Assembly: GCF_900198405.1 (NCBI RefSeq) | Contig: NZ_FZMR01000002.1 | Coordinates: forward strand, 108,564-172,563 | DNA from: Helicobacter cetorum | Lineage (GTDB): Bacteria > Campylobacterota > Campylobacteria > Campylobacterales > Helicobacteraceae | DNA: 64,000 bases | Direction: 5' to 3' | Part shown: in pieces, positions 48,429 to 57,210 of the stretch | Layout: the number at the start of each line of letters is the position of its first letter | Numbering within the stretch: position 1 is the first letter of the stretch | Translations under genes and position numbers: made by a program | Notes under the pieces: generated by a model | What the model was told of the DNA's origin: nothing | The model's input: the letters and a program-made list of their open reading frames with translations, nothing else | The model's database searches: none

Positions 48429-49424
48429 CTATTTATTTTTATTTCTATAAATCTCAGGATGCGTGCTTTTAAAACGCCTATGAAACCAAAAATAGCTTTC
48501 AGGGTGCTTTTTTATCGCCTCTTCACACAAGCTCGCTTGAGCTTGAGTGCATTCTAAAATATCATTTTCAGCATTATCAGTAATTTTAGAGCGGATACTT
48601 GGATAATAGGTTGCTGTATAATGCGAGTAATCGTCATTAAAATCAATAAATACAGGCTGAATATCTATATTATAACGGCGTGATAAAATAGAAGCAATGG
48701 TGGTATGTGTGGCATCTTTATTAAAAAATTTAACCACAACCCCTTCTTTATGCGAAATATTTTGATCCACTAAAATCCCTACTAAACCATTGCCTTTATT
48801 ATACATTTTAATGAGTTCTTTCATCGCCCCTACTTTATTAACAAACTGCACCCCAAAAGCCTCTCGCCTACTCATAATCATGTGATTTATAGGGGCAAAT
48901 TTAGTCAAACGCCCCAAACACCCACGCCCATAATTTTCATAATATTGAGCTAAAGTCGTGCCTACTGCCTCCCAGTAACCAAAATGCATGCATAAAGTAA
49001 TCGCTTGTCCTTCCTTGCTTAAAGACTTCCACACATTTTCTTCATTCACAAGGCTAAAGCGTGCGTCGTATTTATCTTTAGGAATGAATATTACTCTAAT
49101 CGTTTCTAAAATGATGAATGCAAAATTTTCATAACCCTTTTGAATAATCTTTTCTTTTTCAGCTTCACTCTTAGAACTTTCAAACACAAAATCTAAATTA
49201 GCCTTAGCGTCATAATAACGGCGTTTATCAAAAGTTTTCATAAGCCACGCTAAAGCTTTAATGCATCTTAAAAACCATAAATGGGGCATTCTAGCTAGAA
49301 TAAACCCTAAAGAATTAACTAAAAATTCCACTAAAAAAATACTAAAAATGCGTAATTCTACTTTAATACCCCTATCGTCTTTATTTAATATTTTTTCGTG
49401 TATTAGGCGTTCTTTATAAGTCAT
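48429..49424 (-). CDS. Lipid A biosynthesis acyltransferase (LpxL/HtrB family)
   Basis: A 331-residue inner membrane acyltransferase that adds a secondary acyl chain to Kdo-lipid A. N-terminal hydrophobic segment (IFSIFLVEFLVNSLGFILA), then the catalytic ITLCMHFGYWEAVG (H-x4-E block), GILVDQNISHKEGVVVKFF with the substrate-binding Asp-Gln, and the C-terminal SYFWFHRRFKS. I start at MTYKERL (49424), which overlaps the waaC stop (ATGA) and follows AAAGGA; the frame could extend 10 residues upstream inside waaC. H. pylori HP0280 is the positional counterpart. Probably one of the acyl-adding steps of lipid A maturation. Confidence 0.9.
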   Translation of the reverse strand: MTYKERLIHEKILNKDDRGIKVELRIFSIFLVEFLVNSLGFILARMPHLWFLRCIKALAWLMKTFDKRRYYDAKANLDFVFESSKSEAEKEKIIQKGYENFAFIILETIRVIFIPKDKYDARFSLVNEENVWKSLSKEGQAITLCMHFGYWEAVGTTLAQYYENYGRGCLGRLTKFAPINHMIMSRREAFGVQFVNKVGAMKELIKMYNKGNGLVGILVDQNISHKEGVVVKFFNKDATHTTIASILSRRYNIDIQPVFIDFNDDYSHYTATYYPSIRSKITDNAENDILECTQAQASLCEEAIKKHPESYFWFHRRFKSTHPEIYRNKNK

Positions 49425-50428
49425 TTGTTTTCCTTTAAAATTTTTAAAACGCATTCTTTAATTTTTTTAGGCTCTATCTTTTGGATAGAAAAATCATCTT
49501 TATTATAATTGGCGTATTCGTTGCTAGTGAGTGAAACATTGATATGACTTTCTAGCTTAAAACGCTCCATAGGTGTGTTACCATAAAGGGTGATACTAGG
49601 TTTTTGCAATGCCCATGCTAAATGTGTGATACCAGTATCGCCCCCTATAATTAAATCCATTCTAACAAGCAATGCCTTAACTTCGTTTAAAGTGAGTTTA
49701 GGAAGCAATAGAATATCGCATTGATTTTTTAGCGTGTTATAAAGCGTAGTAGCTTTATTTTCATCAGCATGCCATAACAAGCAAATCTGAAAGCCTTCTA
49801 GTATCAAAGCAAGCTCTTTAAAACATTCTAGGGGATAGGTTTTATTGATTTTAGAAGTTTCTAAAACAAAAAGGATTTTTGGTTTATTCTCATTTAAATT
49901 CAATTCATTGATTTGCAAAGAATTTGAATAAGAAAACACTTTAGCTCTAGTCAATAAACTCTCTTTCATTTCTATTTTCAAGTTTAAGGCTTGAGAAATA
50001 AGCGTGAAATTGCGTTTTAAAATAGGCTCATTATAAGCAATAGTAACTTTTTGAGTGTAAAATAACGCACTCAAACTTTCTCTAGCAGAAGTAAAACTAA
50101 AGCCGACTTTTTTAGGGGCTTTTAAAAACTTGGTAATGAGAGCGGATTTTATCAAGCCTTGCATATCAATCACAATATCGTATTCATAAGTCTTTAAGGA
50201 TTTAAAAAGTTTGAAAATCTTAAAAGGGTTAAGGGATTTTAAAGTGCTTTTTAAAGCTATGGGGTGTAATTTATCAATATAAGGGGAATGCTCTAAAATC
50301 GCACTAAAATTTTCATCTACAAACCATTCAATTTGAGCGTTAGGAAAATGCTCTTTGATAGTAGCCAAAAACACAGCACTAACAATAACATCGCCCAGTG
50401 CTGAAAGTCTAACAATAGCTATTTTCAA
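49421..50428 (-). CDS. waaC: LPS heptosyltransferase I
   Basis: A 335-residue GT9 enzyme that transfers L-glycero-D-manno-heptose to Kdo in the LPS inner core. N-terminal IAIVRLSALGDVIVS, the conserved GT9 start; the acceptor region YDIVIDMQGLIKSAL; and the C-terminal nucleotide-sugar site LIIGGDTGITHLAWALQKPSI. The start overlaps gppA by four bases and the stop overlaps the acyltransferase start, so the three are translationally coupled. Position matches H. pylori HP0279. Confidence 0.95.
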   Translation of the reverse strand: MKIAIVRLSALGDVIVSAVFLATIKEHFPNAQIEWFVDENFSAILEHSPYIDKLHPIALKSTLKSLNPFKIFKLFKSLKTYEYDIVIDMQGLIKSALITKFLKAPKKVGFSFTSARESLSALFYTQKVTIAYNEPILKRNFTLISQALNLKIEMKESLLTRAKVFSYSNSLQINELNLNENKPKILFVLETSKINKTYPLECFKELALILEGFQICLLWHADENKATTLYNTLKNQCDILLLPKLTLNEVKALLVRMDLIIGGDTGITHLAWALQKPSITLYGNTPMERFKLESHINVSLTSNEYANYNKDDFSIQKIEPKKIKECVLKILKENK

Positions 50429-51879
50429 GTAAACTCTACAATAAAAGGAATAGGTTTAATGAGTTTAGGAAGCATTTCTTTAGCCAAATAAAGCTCATTA
50501 CTAGAATGAATAATAAGCTTGTTTTTTTCTAATCTATAGCTTAAATGGTGGCTGTTTACGACACACAAATTCTCTGCTAAAGACAGAATGAAACTCAGCC
50601 ATTGTAAGGTTAAAAGGCTTGGCATAATCTCGCTCATATGAGCGATAGCGTTATCTTTAGGGATTTTTTTATGGCTAAATTGAGCGAGCAAGCAAATAAT
50701 CGCCCTATCTTGATGGCTAAACCCATAACTCAAAGCGTTTAAAATAAAATAAGCACTATGCTTGTGGGCTAGATAAAAATTTAAAATCTTGCCCATGCTC
50801 GCTAACTCACCAGCAATCTTTAAATGGAAAAGATATTTTTCATCTATTTTATGCAAAGGATATAGCACTTCAAACAACTTGACACATTCTTTTTTCACCC
50901 CTTGACTATGCTTTTCATGGGGTAAAAACCTATCTTTTAAAGAAATTAAAGATGGGTTAATATTAGGAGGGAATTTATAATAGTGGTGGCGGAGCAAATC
51001 ACTTAAAAACACGCCTTCTCTCACTCCTACCCCACTACTAATCATTAAAGAAGTTTTTAAATGCTCTAACACGACCAATAAAATCAATGCCCCACTTCTA
51101 ATATTATCTAAACGCTCTTCATTCACCCCTAAAGCTCGTAATTTATCTTCTTTAAGCGTGATGATTTTTTCAATAAAAGCTAGATTTTTATTCACATCTA
51201 TTTCATAGCCATGCAAAGAATCTATAGGATAATCAAAACGCTTCATCAACACTTTACTCAACGCTCTAATTGTCCCCCCTACTCCAAAGGCATTTTTATG
51301 CTTAAAAGGTAATTTAGAGACTTCTTTTTGAATAAATGCTTTAGCCAATTTTACATCTAAGGCTTTATCCAAAAACAATTCTTTAATCCTAATAGTGCCA
51401 ATATCAAGCGAGACTAAATCCTTAATCTTACCCTTTTCTATCAACGCACACTCCGTGCTACCCCCTCCAATATCTATGGTAATGCCTGAATTTTTATGCA
51501 ATAAGTTCGCACACGCAATCCCGCCATAAAACGCCTCTTTTTGCCCATCAATGACTTTGATTTGCAAACCACAAGCTTGTTTTACTCTTGCTACAAACTC
51601 TAATCTATTAGGGGCATCACGCACCGCTGAAGTAGCCACACATAAAATCTTCTTGCTTTTATACTTGAGAGCGATTTGTTTGAACTCACACAGAGCTTTT
51701 ATGGTGCGTTGCATAGGAATTTCTTGTAAAACCCCTTTGAATGCATAGCAACCCTCTGAAATTCGCACTCTAGATTTGGCTTCAAAAAGCAAGTGAAAAC
51801 CAAATTGACTTGTCTTTTTAAAGATTGCTAAACGCACCGAATTAGAGCCTATGTCAATCACGGTCGTGATTTTAGCCAT
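50425..51879 (-). CDS. gppA: Exopolyphosphatase / guanosine pentaphosphatase (Ppx/GppA)
   Basis: A 484-residue member of the actin-like ASKHA phosphatase family. N-terminal TTVIDIGSNSVRLAIFKK (phosphate 1) and GITIDIGGGSTECALIEKG (phosphate 2) are followed by SSGVGVREGVFLSDLLRHHY (adenosine/RNase H-fold end). The C-terminal third is the HD-like domain (YKFPPNINPSLISLKDRF to GFSHQDRAIICLLAQF). It hydrolyses polyphosphate and/or pppGpp and so ties to stringent response; substrate preference is not resolvable here. Position matches H. pylori HP0278. Confidence 0.93.
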   Translation of the reverse strand: MAKITTVIDIGSNSVRLAIFKKTSQFGFHLLFEAKSRVRISEGCYAFKGVLQEIPMQRTIKALCEFKQIALKYKSKKILCVATSAVRDAPNRLEFVARVKQACGLQIKVIDGQKEAFYGGIACANLLHKNSGITIDIGGGSTECALIEKGKIKDLVSLDIGTIRIKELFLDKALDVKLAKAFIQKEVSKLPFKHKNAFGVGGTIRALSKVLMKRFDYPIDSLHGYEIDVNKNLAFIEKIITLKEDKLRALGVNEERLDNIRSGALILLVVLEHLKTSLMISSGVGVREGVFLSDLLRHHYYKFPPNINPSLISLKDRFLPHEKHSQGVKKECVKLFEVLYPLHKIDEKYLFHLKIAGELASMGKILNFYLAHKHSAYFILNALSYGFSHQDRAIICLLAQFSHKKIPKDNAIAHMSEIMPSLLTLQWLSFILSLAENLCVVNSHHLSYRLEKNKLIIHSSNELYLAKEMLPKLIKPIPFIVEFT

Positions 51880-51888
51880 TACTAGCCT

Positions 51889-52140
51889 TTAATCTTGCTC
51901 TTGTAAGCTTTCATATTTATATTTTAATTCTTCTACGCTTTCTGTGTTATTAGGGTCAGGCAAAATTGCATCTACAGGACACACGCTCACGCAACTTGGC
52001 TCATCATAATACCCATAGCACTCTGTGCATCTATCTGGGTCAATATTATAAAGGGGGTCGCCCTCTTCAATCGCCTCGCTAGGACACTCTTCTCTACAAG
52101 CATCACATGCAATACATTCATCGCTCACTAATAACGACAT
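51889..52140 (-). CDS. fdxA: 2[4Fe-4S] ferredoxin
   Basis: An 83-residue ferredoxin with two cluster motifs: CIACDACREECPSEA and CTECYGYYDEPSCVSVCP. The second motif has the longer Cys spacing typical of Chromatium/Allochromatium-type ferredoxins, with extra residues in CYGYYDEPSC. The C-terminal helix (ESVEELKYKYESLQEQD) is acidic. It likely accepts electrons from pyruvate:ferredoxin or 2-oxoglutarate oxidoreductases, as proposed for H. pylori HP0277. Cytosolic; 9 bases before gppA, so possibly cotranscribed. Confidence 0.93.
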   Translation of the reverse strand: MSLLVSDECIACDACREECPSEAIEEGDPLYNIDPDRCTECYGYYDEPSCVSVCPVDAILPDPNNTESVEELKYKYESLQEQD

Positions 52141-52201
52141 GATTAACTCCTTTTTATCATCAAAGTTTGAATACGATTTTTACTCAAAATTAGCTTAAAA
52201 T

Positions 52202-52750
52202 TCAATCTAAAAAGACTATTTTTTTCTTATTTTGAGAATTTGGAGCTTTTTCTAGAACGCCTAAAGCCCCTAACGCTCTTAAGCTTTCATTCGCCTTTTT
52301 GGTCTCTACAAAAACGCTTAGTCCCAAACGCAAAGCAAATTCTATCATGTCTTTTAAATCTTCTTTTAAAAGCTCTTCATCTAAAATAACCCCATCAGAA
52401 CCTTGAATAACGGATTCTAAAAGCTGGTAATGACTTATTAAAAAATCATCATGGATAATCAAAGAGCTTGCATGACGGCGTAATAACCCTAAAATTTCTA
52501 AATCAAATACGCTTGGTACACCCACTTCATACAATTCTTTGAAATTGACAATAATACATTCTGTGTCTATAAATTCATTTAAAAGCTTTTCTCTAATCTC
52601 GCTAGGGGTCAAAAAAACATAGTCCTTAGTTTTAGAGATAACTCTAGGTAAGTAAGGATTATACGACAAGCTTTTGCCTAACATCTCATAAGAGAGCATG
52701 CTCTCTTTTAAGGCTAGGCTTTTTTGTAAATTTTCTAAAATCTTTGGCAT
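52202..52750 (-). CDS. TrpC-like barrel fragment protein, catalytically altered
   Basis: A 182-residue cytosolic protein at the position of H. pylori HP0276. The stretch IIHDDFLISHYQLLESVIQG, then SDGVILDEELLKEDLKDMIE and FALRLGLSVFVETKKANESL, follows the consensus of indole-3-glycerol-phosphate synthase (TrpC: KDFIIDPYQIYEARLAGAD, a LL(I)..L.D..L strand/helix, LGM..LVEVH). Key changes: the catalytic Lys of the KDF motif is replaced (HDDF), and the N-terminal and final third of the barrel are missing. No signal peptide. I take it as a shrunken TIM-barrel homologue with a new or no enzymatic role; it starts at the base before the next gene's end (52751). Confidence 0.5.
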   Translation of the reverse strand: MPKILENLQKSLALKESMLSYEMLGKSLSYNPYLPRVISKTKDYVFLTPSEIREKLLNEFIDTECIIVNFKELYEVGVPSVFDLEILGLLRRHASSLIIHDDFLISHYQLLESVIQGSDGVILDEELLKEDLKDMIEFALRLGLSVFVETKKANESLRALGALGVLEKAPNSQNKKKIVFLD

Positions 52751-54046
52751 TTATTTCTTGCATTCTTGAATAGATTTGAAATGCTCTTTTAATTCAGTCT
52801 CTGACTGAATGCGTTCTTTAGGAATTTGAGAAAAGATTTTTTTAGCCTCTTGGCAATTATTAAGTTTATAATACCCCCATGCCAAAGAGTCCAAGTAAAG
52901 AGCTGAGCTAGGCTCTATCGCTAGAGCCTTCTTCACATACTCCATGCCCTTTTTAATATCCACGCTATAATCAATAAGCGAATAGCCTAAGAAATTATAA
53001 AAGAAAGCGTCTTGCAAATCTTTCTTGCCTTGATTTTTAGCTAAAACTTGCTCTCTCTCTAAAACAGCTTTTTGTAGTTTTGAAATCATGGGCATCATTT
53101 CTTCTTTGGTAACTTTCTTATTTTTCATGCTTAAATCTTCATAATGATAAACCACTGCTAATCCTAAGAATTTAGGGTCTTTTTTTTCTTTATAGATTAA
53201 AGAAGCTTGTTTAGATGCTTGAGCAAATTTCTTTTGGGCGGTATATAAATCCAGCAACAAACGCCTATCAAAAGGAAATAATTCTGCAATTTGTTGGGCC
53301 TTATCAAACTCTTTTAGTAGGATTAATACCCCTATGTAAAGCTGAGCGTTTTGGACAATAGGGTTTTTTTCATACAAACGAGCAAAAGTAGTTTTGGCTA
53401 AATTAAGCTCATTAAATTGCGTGAAAGTATTGAAAGCTTTTTGACATAATTGCTCTGAACACCCGTATTTATCAATATGTGATTGCAATAAATCCAAAGC
53501 ATCTTTTTTACGATTTTGTATGAAATAAATCGTAATAAGTTTTTCTAAACTATCTTCATCATGCACTTGGTTATAAAATCTATTTAATAAAGGGAAAGCC
53601 TTGTCAATATTTTTTTGACTTAGATACAAAGTCCCTAGCACATTATCTGTGCCTATCGTCTTTTCTTCTTTGCGGATTTTTTTTAATAGCTCAATCGCTT
53701 TATCAATCTGTCCCATTTGAGCGTAGCCATCTACTAAAATCTTATTGATAGAGACATCATTATGGTTATTAGTGATTTTTTGATAGAGCATAGCTAAATG
53801 CATAGCGGTTTTAATATCCCCTAAGCTTGCCGCTGAAATGGCTGCCTCTTTAGCATAAATCACTTTATTGGTGCGTTTATAAAGATTTAAATACCCTTTT
53901 TGTGCACTAGCAAAATCCCCCCTATGAAAAGCATCTGAACTCAACAAAATTTCATGGTCTTCTGAAAGGGTTTCTGCATTCAAGTAGAATGACACTTGCA
54001 TAAGCAACAAGCTAACTAAAATTTTTTCTTTAAGTTTAATTTTCAT
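52751..54046 (-). CDS. Exported TPR-repeat protein
   Basis: A 431-residue protein: signal peptide LVSLLLMQVSFYLNA, then about nine tetratricopeptide-like helix pairs, for example FASAQKGYLNLYKRTNKVIYAKEAA, GQIDKAIELLKKIRKEE, KNIDKAFPLLNRF, EFDKAQQIAELFPFDRR and the terminal EPSSALYLDSLAWGYYKLNN, which is a clean TPR. It should be a periplasmic or lipoprotein-less soluble scaffold; a partner is not obvious. It abuts the TrpC-like gene (no gap) and follows the YkgJ-like gene by 58 bases. In H. pylori the addB recombination gene lies near this point; here this gene fills the place. Confidence 0.8.
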   Translation of the reverse strand: MKIKLKEKILVSLLLMQVSFYLNAETLSEDHEILLSSDAFHRGDFASAQKGYLNLYKRTNKVIYAKEAAISAASLGDIKTAMHLAMLYQKITNNHNDVSINKILVDGYAQMGQIDKAIELLKKIRKEEKTIGTDNVLGTLYLSQKNIDKAFPLLNRFYNQVHDEDSLEKLITIYFIQNRKKDALDLLQSHIDKYGCSEQLCQKAFNTFTQFNELNLAKTTFARLYEKNPIVQNAQLYIGVLILLKEFDKAQQIAELFPFDRRLLLDLYTAQKKFAQASKQASLIYKEKKDPKFLGLAVVYHYEDLSMKNKKVTKEEMMPMISKLQKAVLEREQVLAKNQGKKDLQDAFFYNFLGYSLIDYSVDIKKGMEYVKKALAIEPSSALYLDSLAWGYYKLNNCQEAKKIFSQIPKERIQSETELKEHFKSIQECKK

Positions 54047-54104
54047 TATCTATTTTTCCTTTTATGTAACTAATTTTTATTGTAGCATAGTTAGTCTGCT
54101 GTTT

Positions 54105-54485
54105 TTAACACATATGCTTAATTCCGGGGCAACTTTGACAAAAAGCCTCTTTTTCTTCCTTAGAAAAGCTTTTTACACTCTCCCAAAAAGGAAAAGCTTG
54201 ACATTGTTTAGGACGCACGCTATAAATTTGACATTTTTTAGTCTCTAAATCTAAAAACACGCATGCTAAACCTAAATCTTTGGCATCTTTTTCTATCAAA
54301 GAATATTTATAGCCCACTTTTTTTACATATTTTTTAGTAAATTCTTCAAATTCTAATTTTAAAAAAGCACTTATTTTTTGCATTTCTTCAATATTTAAAA
54401 AAATATACCCACTCTCTCCTACACAGCATTTTGCCCCACAACTCTCGCATGCCTTACTATCAAAACTAAAATCAAAACCTTGCAT
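54105..54485 (-). CDS. YkgJ-type cysteine cluster protein (zinc/iron-chelating)
   Basis: A 126-residue cytosolic protein with the UPF0153/YkgJ signature: SKACESCGAKCCVG near the N-terminus, then CVFLDLETKKCQIYSVRPKQC and a final CQSCPGIKHMC. Eight to ten cysteines are arranged to bind Fe-S or zinc. The middle phrase GYIFLNIEEMQKIS is also typical of the family. Enzymatic role unknown; in other bacteria it accompanies various maturation or metabolism genes. It lies 8 bases after the PilO-like gene (54494). Confidence 0.85.
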   Translation of the reverse strand: MQGFDFSFDSKACESCGAKCCVGESGYIFLNIEEMQKISAFLKLEFEEFTKKYVKKVGYKYSLIEKDAKDLGLACVFLDLETKKCQIYSVRPKQCQAFPFWESVKSFSKEEKEAFCQSCPGIKHMC

Positions 54486-54493
54486 AAAACCTC

Positions 54494-55036
54494 TTATTGA
54501 TACTGCACGCCTACGCCAAACTGCACCACCAATCCTTTAGTATCTTTAGAAATTTTAATGGGTAGCTGGCTTTCTGCACTTGGCAAATACTTATTCAATA
54601 GCGTAAAAAAACGATATACTTTTTTTAATTCATCTGTTTTAGCCCTAATATCAAAACTCGCTTTTTTAAGAGAATCTTGTTTCTTAGACACAACCTCAAT
54701 TTGATAATTTTCAAAACAAAGTTTCAAAATTTTATCCAAAACCATTTTAGATTCTTCATAGCCCAAAACTTTTAATAAAAGCAAGCTAGTATCCCTTTGA
54801 GTGCGATAATTATTAAGGCTAGTCTCAAAACGCCTTTGGGTATATTCTAAAAGGCTTTTTTTACGATTCTCTTCTAAAAGCATGCTTTTGAACTCAAGCA
54901 TGCTAGGCCATAAAAAATAATGAGTATTTAACCACCCAAACAATGAAAAAATCCCTAAAAATATAAGGTTTTTAATAATAAAGCCCACATCGCCGGACTG
55001 CTCTCTATCTATATGAGAAAAATGTATTTTATCCAT
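54494..55036 (-). CDS. PilO-like inner membrane protein
   Basis: A 180-residue bitopic protein: short cytoplasmic N-terminus, one membrane helix (about 19-38, FIIKNLIFLGIFSLFGWL), a coiled-coil segment (LEFKSMLLEENRKKSLLEYTQ) and a C-terminal ferredoxin-like domain, judged from size and secondary-structure pattern. This is the layout of PilO/GspM-type proteins of type IV pili and type II secretion. It is the third of three adjacent genes resembling PilM, PilN, PilO in that order. Sequence similarity is weak and the assignment rests mainly on architecture and neighbours. Confidence 0.5.
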   Translation of the reverse strand: MDKIHFSHIDREQSGDVGFIIKNLIFLGIFSLFGWLNTHYFLWPSMLEFKSMLLEENRKKSLLEYTQRRFETSLNNYRTQRDTSLLLLKVLGYEESKMVLDKILKLCFENYQIEVVSKKQDSLKKASFDIRAKTDELKKVYRFFTLLNKYLPSAESQLPIKISKDTKGLVVQFGVGVQYQ

Positions 55037-55045
55037 GCGACCCCC

Positions 55046-55576
55046 TTAAGGATTTTTAATAAAAGCGGTATTTGAAGAACTTGTAGAGACAAAATTAAAC
55101 CACCCATCACTTAGGGGGAAAAATTCTGCTTGAGAGTAATCAAACATTGAATTTAACTTGTTTTGAAACAAAAAATAAAAGGCCTCTTTTGATGGAGTCT
55201 TGCCCTTAATAATAATGCTTTGCTGACCCATTTCAACTGAAGTAATCGTAATGGAATCTGGCACAATATTTAAAAGTCCTTGCAAAATATCCTTAATATT
55301 ATCATTGTAATCCAAGCGTTTTTTAGCCTCTTTAATCAATTTGAGCGTTTGAGCAATCTTCACTTGCAAACGATTGATTTCATGGCGATAGATAAGCTCT
55401 TGAGTTTCTAAAAACATAGCATTGTTGTTGGTGCGCTTACTCGCATTTTTTACAAACCATACTAGCCCTAAAACAACCATACACGATAATACCAAATAAA
55501 AAATCCAAATTTTAGAAAGCTTGCTAACAAGGTGCTTAACCTTTGGAGGAATAAAACTATAACGCATGTTCATCAT
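55046..55576 (-). CDS. PilN-like inner membrane protein
   Basis: A 176-residue bitopic protein with one hydrophobic helix (about 24-42, IWIFYLVLSCMVVLGLVWF), a coiled coil (QELIYRHEINRLQVKIAQTL) and a C-terminal domain containing IVPDSITITSVEMGQQSIII and KGKTPSKEAFYFLFQNKL, the pattern of PilN proteins (iP..i.i.s....g..l.i.G.a.s...i..fl..L). Its start lies within the end of the PilM-like gene (20-base overlap) and it is 9 bases before the PilO-like gene, so the triad is translationally linked. The domain match is stronger than for the other two. Confidence 0.6.
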   Translation of the reverse strand: MMNMRYSFIPPKVKHLVSKLSKIWIFYLVLSCMVVLGLVWFVKNASKRTNNNAMFLETQELIYRHEINRLQVKIAQTLKLIKEAKKRLDYNDNIKDILQGLLNIVPDSITITSVEMGQQSIIIKGKTPSKEAFYFLFQNKLNSMFDYSQAEFFPLSDGWFNFVSTSSSNTAFIKNP

Positions 55577-56537
55577 TCTCTATACGAGCAAGCATATTCA
55601 GTTGCTCTACTAATGAAAAAGTAAGTTTGCTCACTTCCATCATCAAATATTCTTGCAAATGCAATAAAGCCTTTTGATGGATTTGACAACTATCTAAAAG
55701 CACGACTTTTTCTACAAAATCTATATCCTTAGAACTATAGACATTCCTTAAATTTTCTTGCAAAATATCAGCAATAATAGGAATATTCGTCAAGTCTTCA
55801 ATAAGATTTTGAGCGTTTTCTTCAGGTTTTTCTGCACCATTATCTTGAACCCCATCTAAATTCATAGCCTCCTCTAAATTATCAATATCCTCTTGAATCT
55901 CACTCAAAAATGATTCTATCATTTCATTTTTCACTTCCATAGACTCATCTGGACTGCTTTGCAGAAACACTTCAGGTTGCTCTTCTAAAAACACCGATTT
56001 AGCCAAAAAAATCTCTTTTTTATCCGCAATCAAAAAATAAACTCTAGAACGCTCCATAAGCAAATATAGCGATGGTCTACTTTCTAAACTATCATAAACA
56101 AAACGATAAATAATATTAAAAGGCGAAAAAAGATAATCTATGTCTTGGATTTTAAAACGCTTAAAATCTTTTAGAAAATCTTTGGACTCTATATAAGCGC
56201 AATATTTTTGGTTAATTTCACAAACTCTATAGTCTTCTTTAGGATTTTCTAGTTTTAGTTGCTCAAAAACACTTTTTTCACACACAATTTCTTTGGCCTT
56301 ACTCATAGCACTAAAATAAGTGTAAGGGTATTTTTGAGTATAAGTTCGAGCAATTTTTAAGGCTTGAATAGGAATCTCGCCATTCTTAGTTTCAAACATT
56401 TTATAAAATTTTTCTTTAACTTGAGAATTTTTGATTCTTAAAACCTGAATACTCAAATCATTCTTATCCACATTAAAAGAAATATACACTTGAGAAAAAA
56501 GCTTTTCTCTAAGCATTCTTTCTAGCCCTTTAAACAC
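55557..56537 (-). CDS. PilM-like cytoplasmic actin-fold protein (divergent)
   Basis: A 326-residue cytosolic protein with alternating strand/helix blocks: FSQVYISFNVDKNDLSIQVL at the start, PSLYLLMERSRVYFLIADKK in the centre and VEKVVLLDSCQIHQKAL near the end. It has an acidic insert (about 205-260, ending DNLEEAMNLDGVQDNGAEK) and no membrane segment. It precedes genes for PilN- and PilO-like proteins, the order of the PilMNO alignment subcomplex, in which PilM is a cytosolic ATPase-like ring binding PilN. Sequence evidence alone is weak and the ATP-binding motifs of PilM are not obvious. Confidence 0.45.
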   Translation of the reverse strand: MFKGLERMLREKLFSQVYISFNVDKNDLSIQVLRIKNSQVKEKFYKMFETKNGEIPIQALKIARTYTQKYPYTYFSAMSKAKEIVCEKSVFEQLKLENPKEDYRVCEINQKYCAYIESKDFLKDFKRFKIQDIDYLFSPFNIIYRFVYDSLESRPSLYLLMERSRVYFLIADKKEIFLAKSVFLEEQPEVFLQSSPDESMEVKNEMIESFLSEIQEDIDNLEEAMNLDGVQDNGAEKPEENAQNLIEDLTNIPIIADILQENLRNVYSSKDIDFVEKVVLLDSCQIHQKALLHLQEYLMMEVSKLTFSLVEQLNMLARIENDEHAL

Positions 56538-56555
56538 CCTATAATCCCCTTAACT

Positions 56556-57197
56556 TCAACTTATTTGTTCTTGATTATTACAGCTATCCATACGCATCTT
56601 CAAATATTCTTTAGCCCTTGAAAGCTCCCATTCCTTAGGGATAACAACAGGTTCTAACATATAATAATGCACTTCACTAAAAGGCTTAGGAATTTCAAAT
56701 TTATCCCAAGTATTAAATTGCCATGCACTTTTACAAATAACCCTACACACACTAATACCTACGCCTGATTTTTGAGCTAGAGCAATAACCCCATCAGCTA
56801 TGCTGTGTCTTGGTCCTTTAGGGCCATCTGGAGTGATACCTACATCATAGCCTTCTTTTAAATGCTTAAGCCCCTCTATCAAAACCCTAACCCCCCCTTT
56901 TTTACTAGAACCCCTAATGTTTTTAAAGCCAAAGCTTTCAAATAAACCCGCTGCAATAGAGCCATCAAAATGCTGGCTTGCAATCACATAAATACAAGGT
57001 TTTTTAAGCCTTAAATAAGCAAAGCCTATCATGCCAAGTTCACCATGCCAACAACTTACAATAAATTGTTGCTCTTTTAATTTTTGAGATAAAAAATAGC
57101 GGTTCTTACAAGTTTTATGCAATAACCAAAGGACTCCCCAAGCCAAGCGTGGAACAATCCTTAACACTAAATTTTTTCTAAAAAATTTTAAACTCAA
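56556..57197 (-). CDS. DUF374 lysophospholipid acyltransferase-like protein
   Basis: A 213-residue membrane-associated protein of the LPLAT superfamily, DUF374 branch. Landmarks: FIVSCWHGELGMIGFAYL (HxxxxD/E-like acyltransferase block with His), IRGSSKKGGVRVLIEGLKHL and GITPDGPKGPRHSIADGVI, which is diagnostic of DUF374. Probably adds an acyl group to a glycolipid or lipoprotein precursor; the substrate is unknown. One hydrophobic N-terminal segment. It lies 13 bases after miaB's stop, on the same strand. Confidence 0.87.
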   Translation of the reverse strand: MSLKFFRKNLVLRIVPRLAWGVLWLLHKTCKNRYFLSQKLKEQQFIVSCWHGELGMIGFAYLRLKKPCIYVIASQHFDGSIAAGLFESFGFKNIRGSSKKGGVRVLIEGLKHLKEGYDVGITPDGPKGPRHSIADGVIALAQKSGVGISVCRVICKSAWQFNTWDKFEIPKPFSEVHYYMLEPVVIPKEWELSRAKEYLKMRMDSCNNQEQIS

Positions 57198-57210
57198 CTC
57201 TTCCCTTTAA

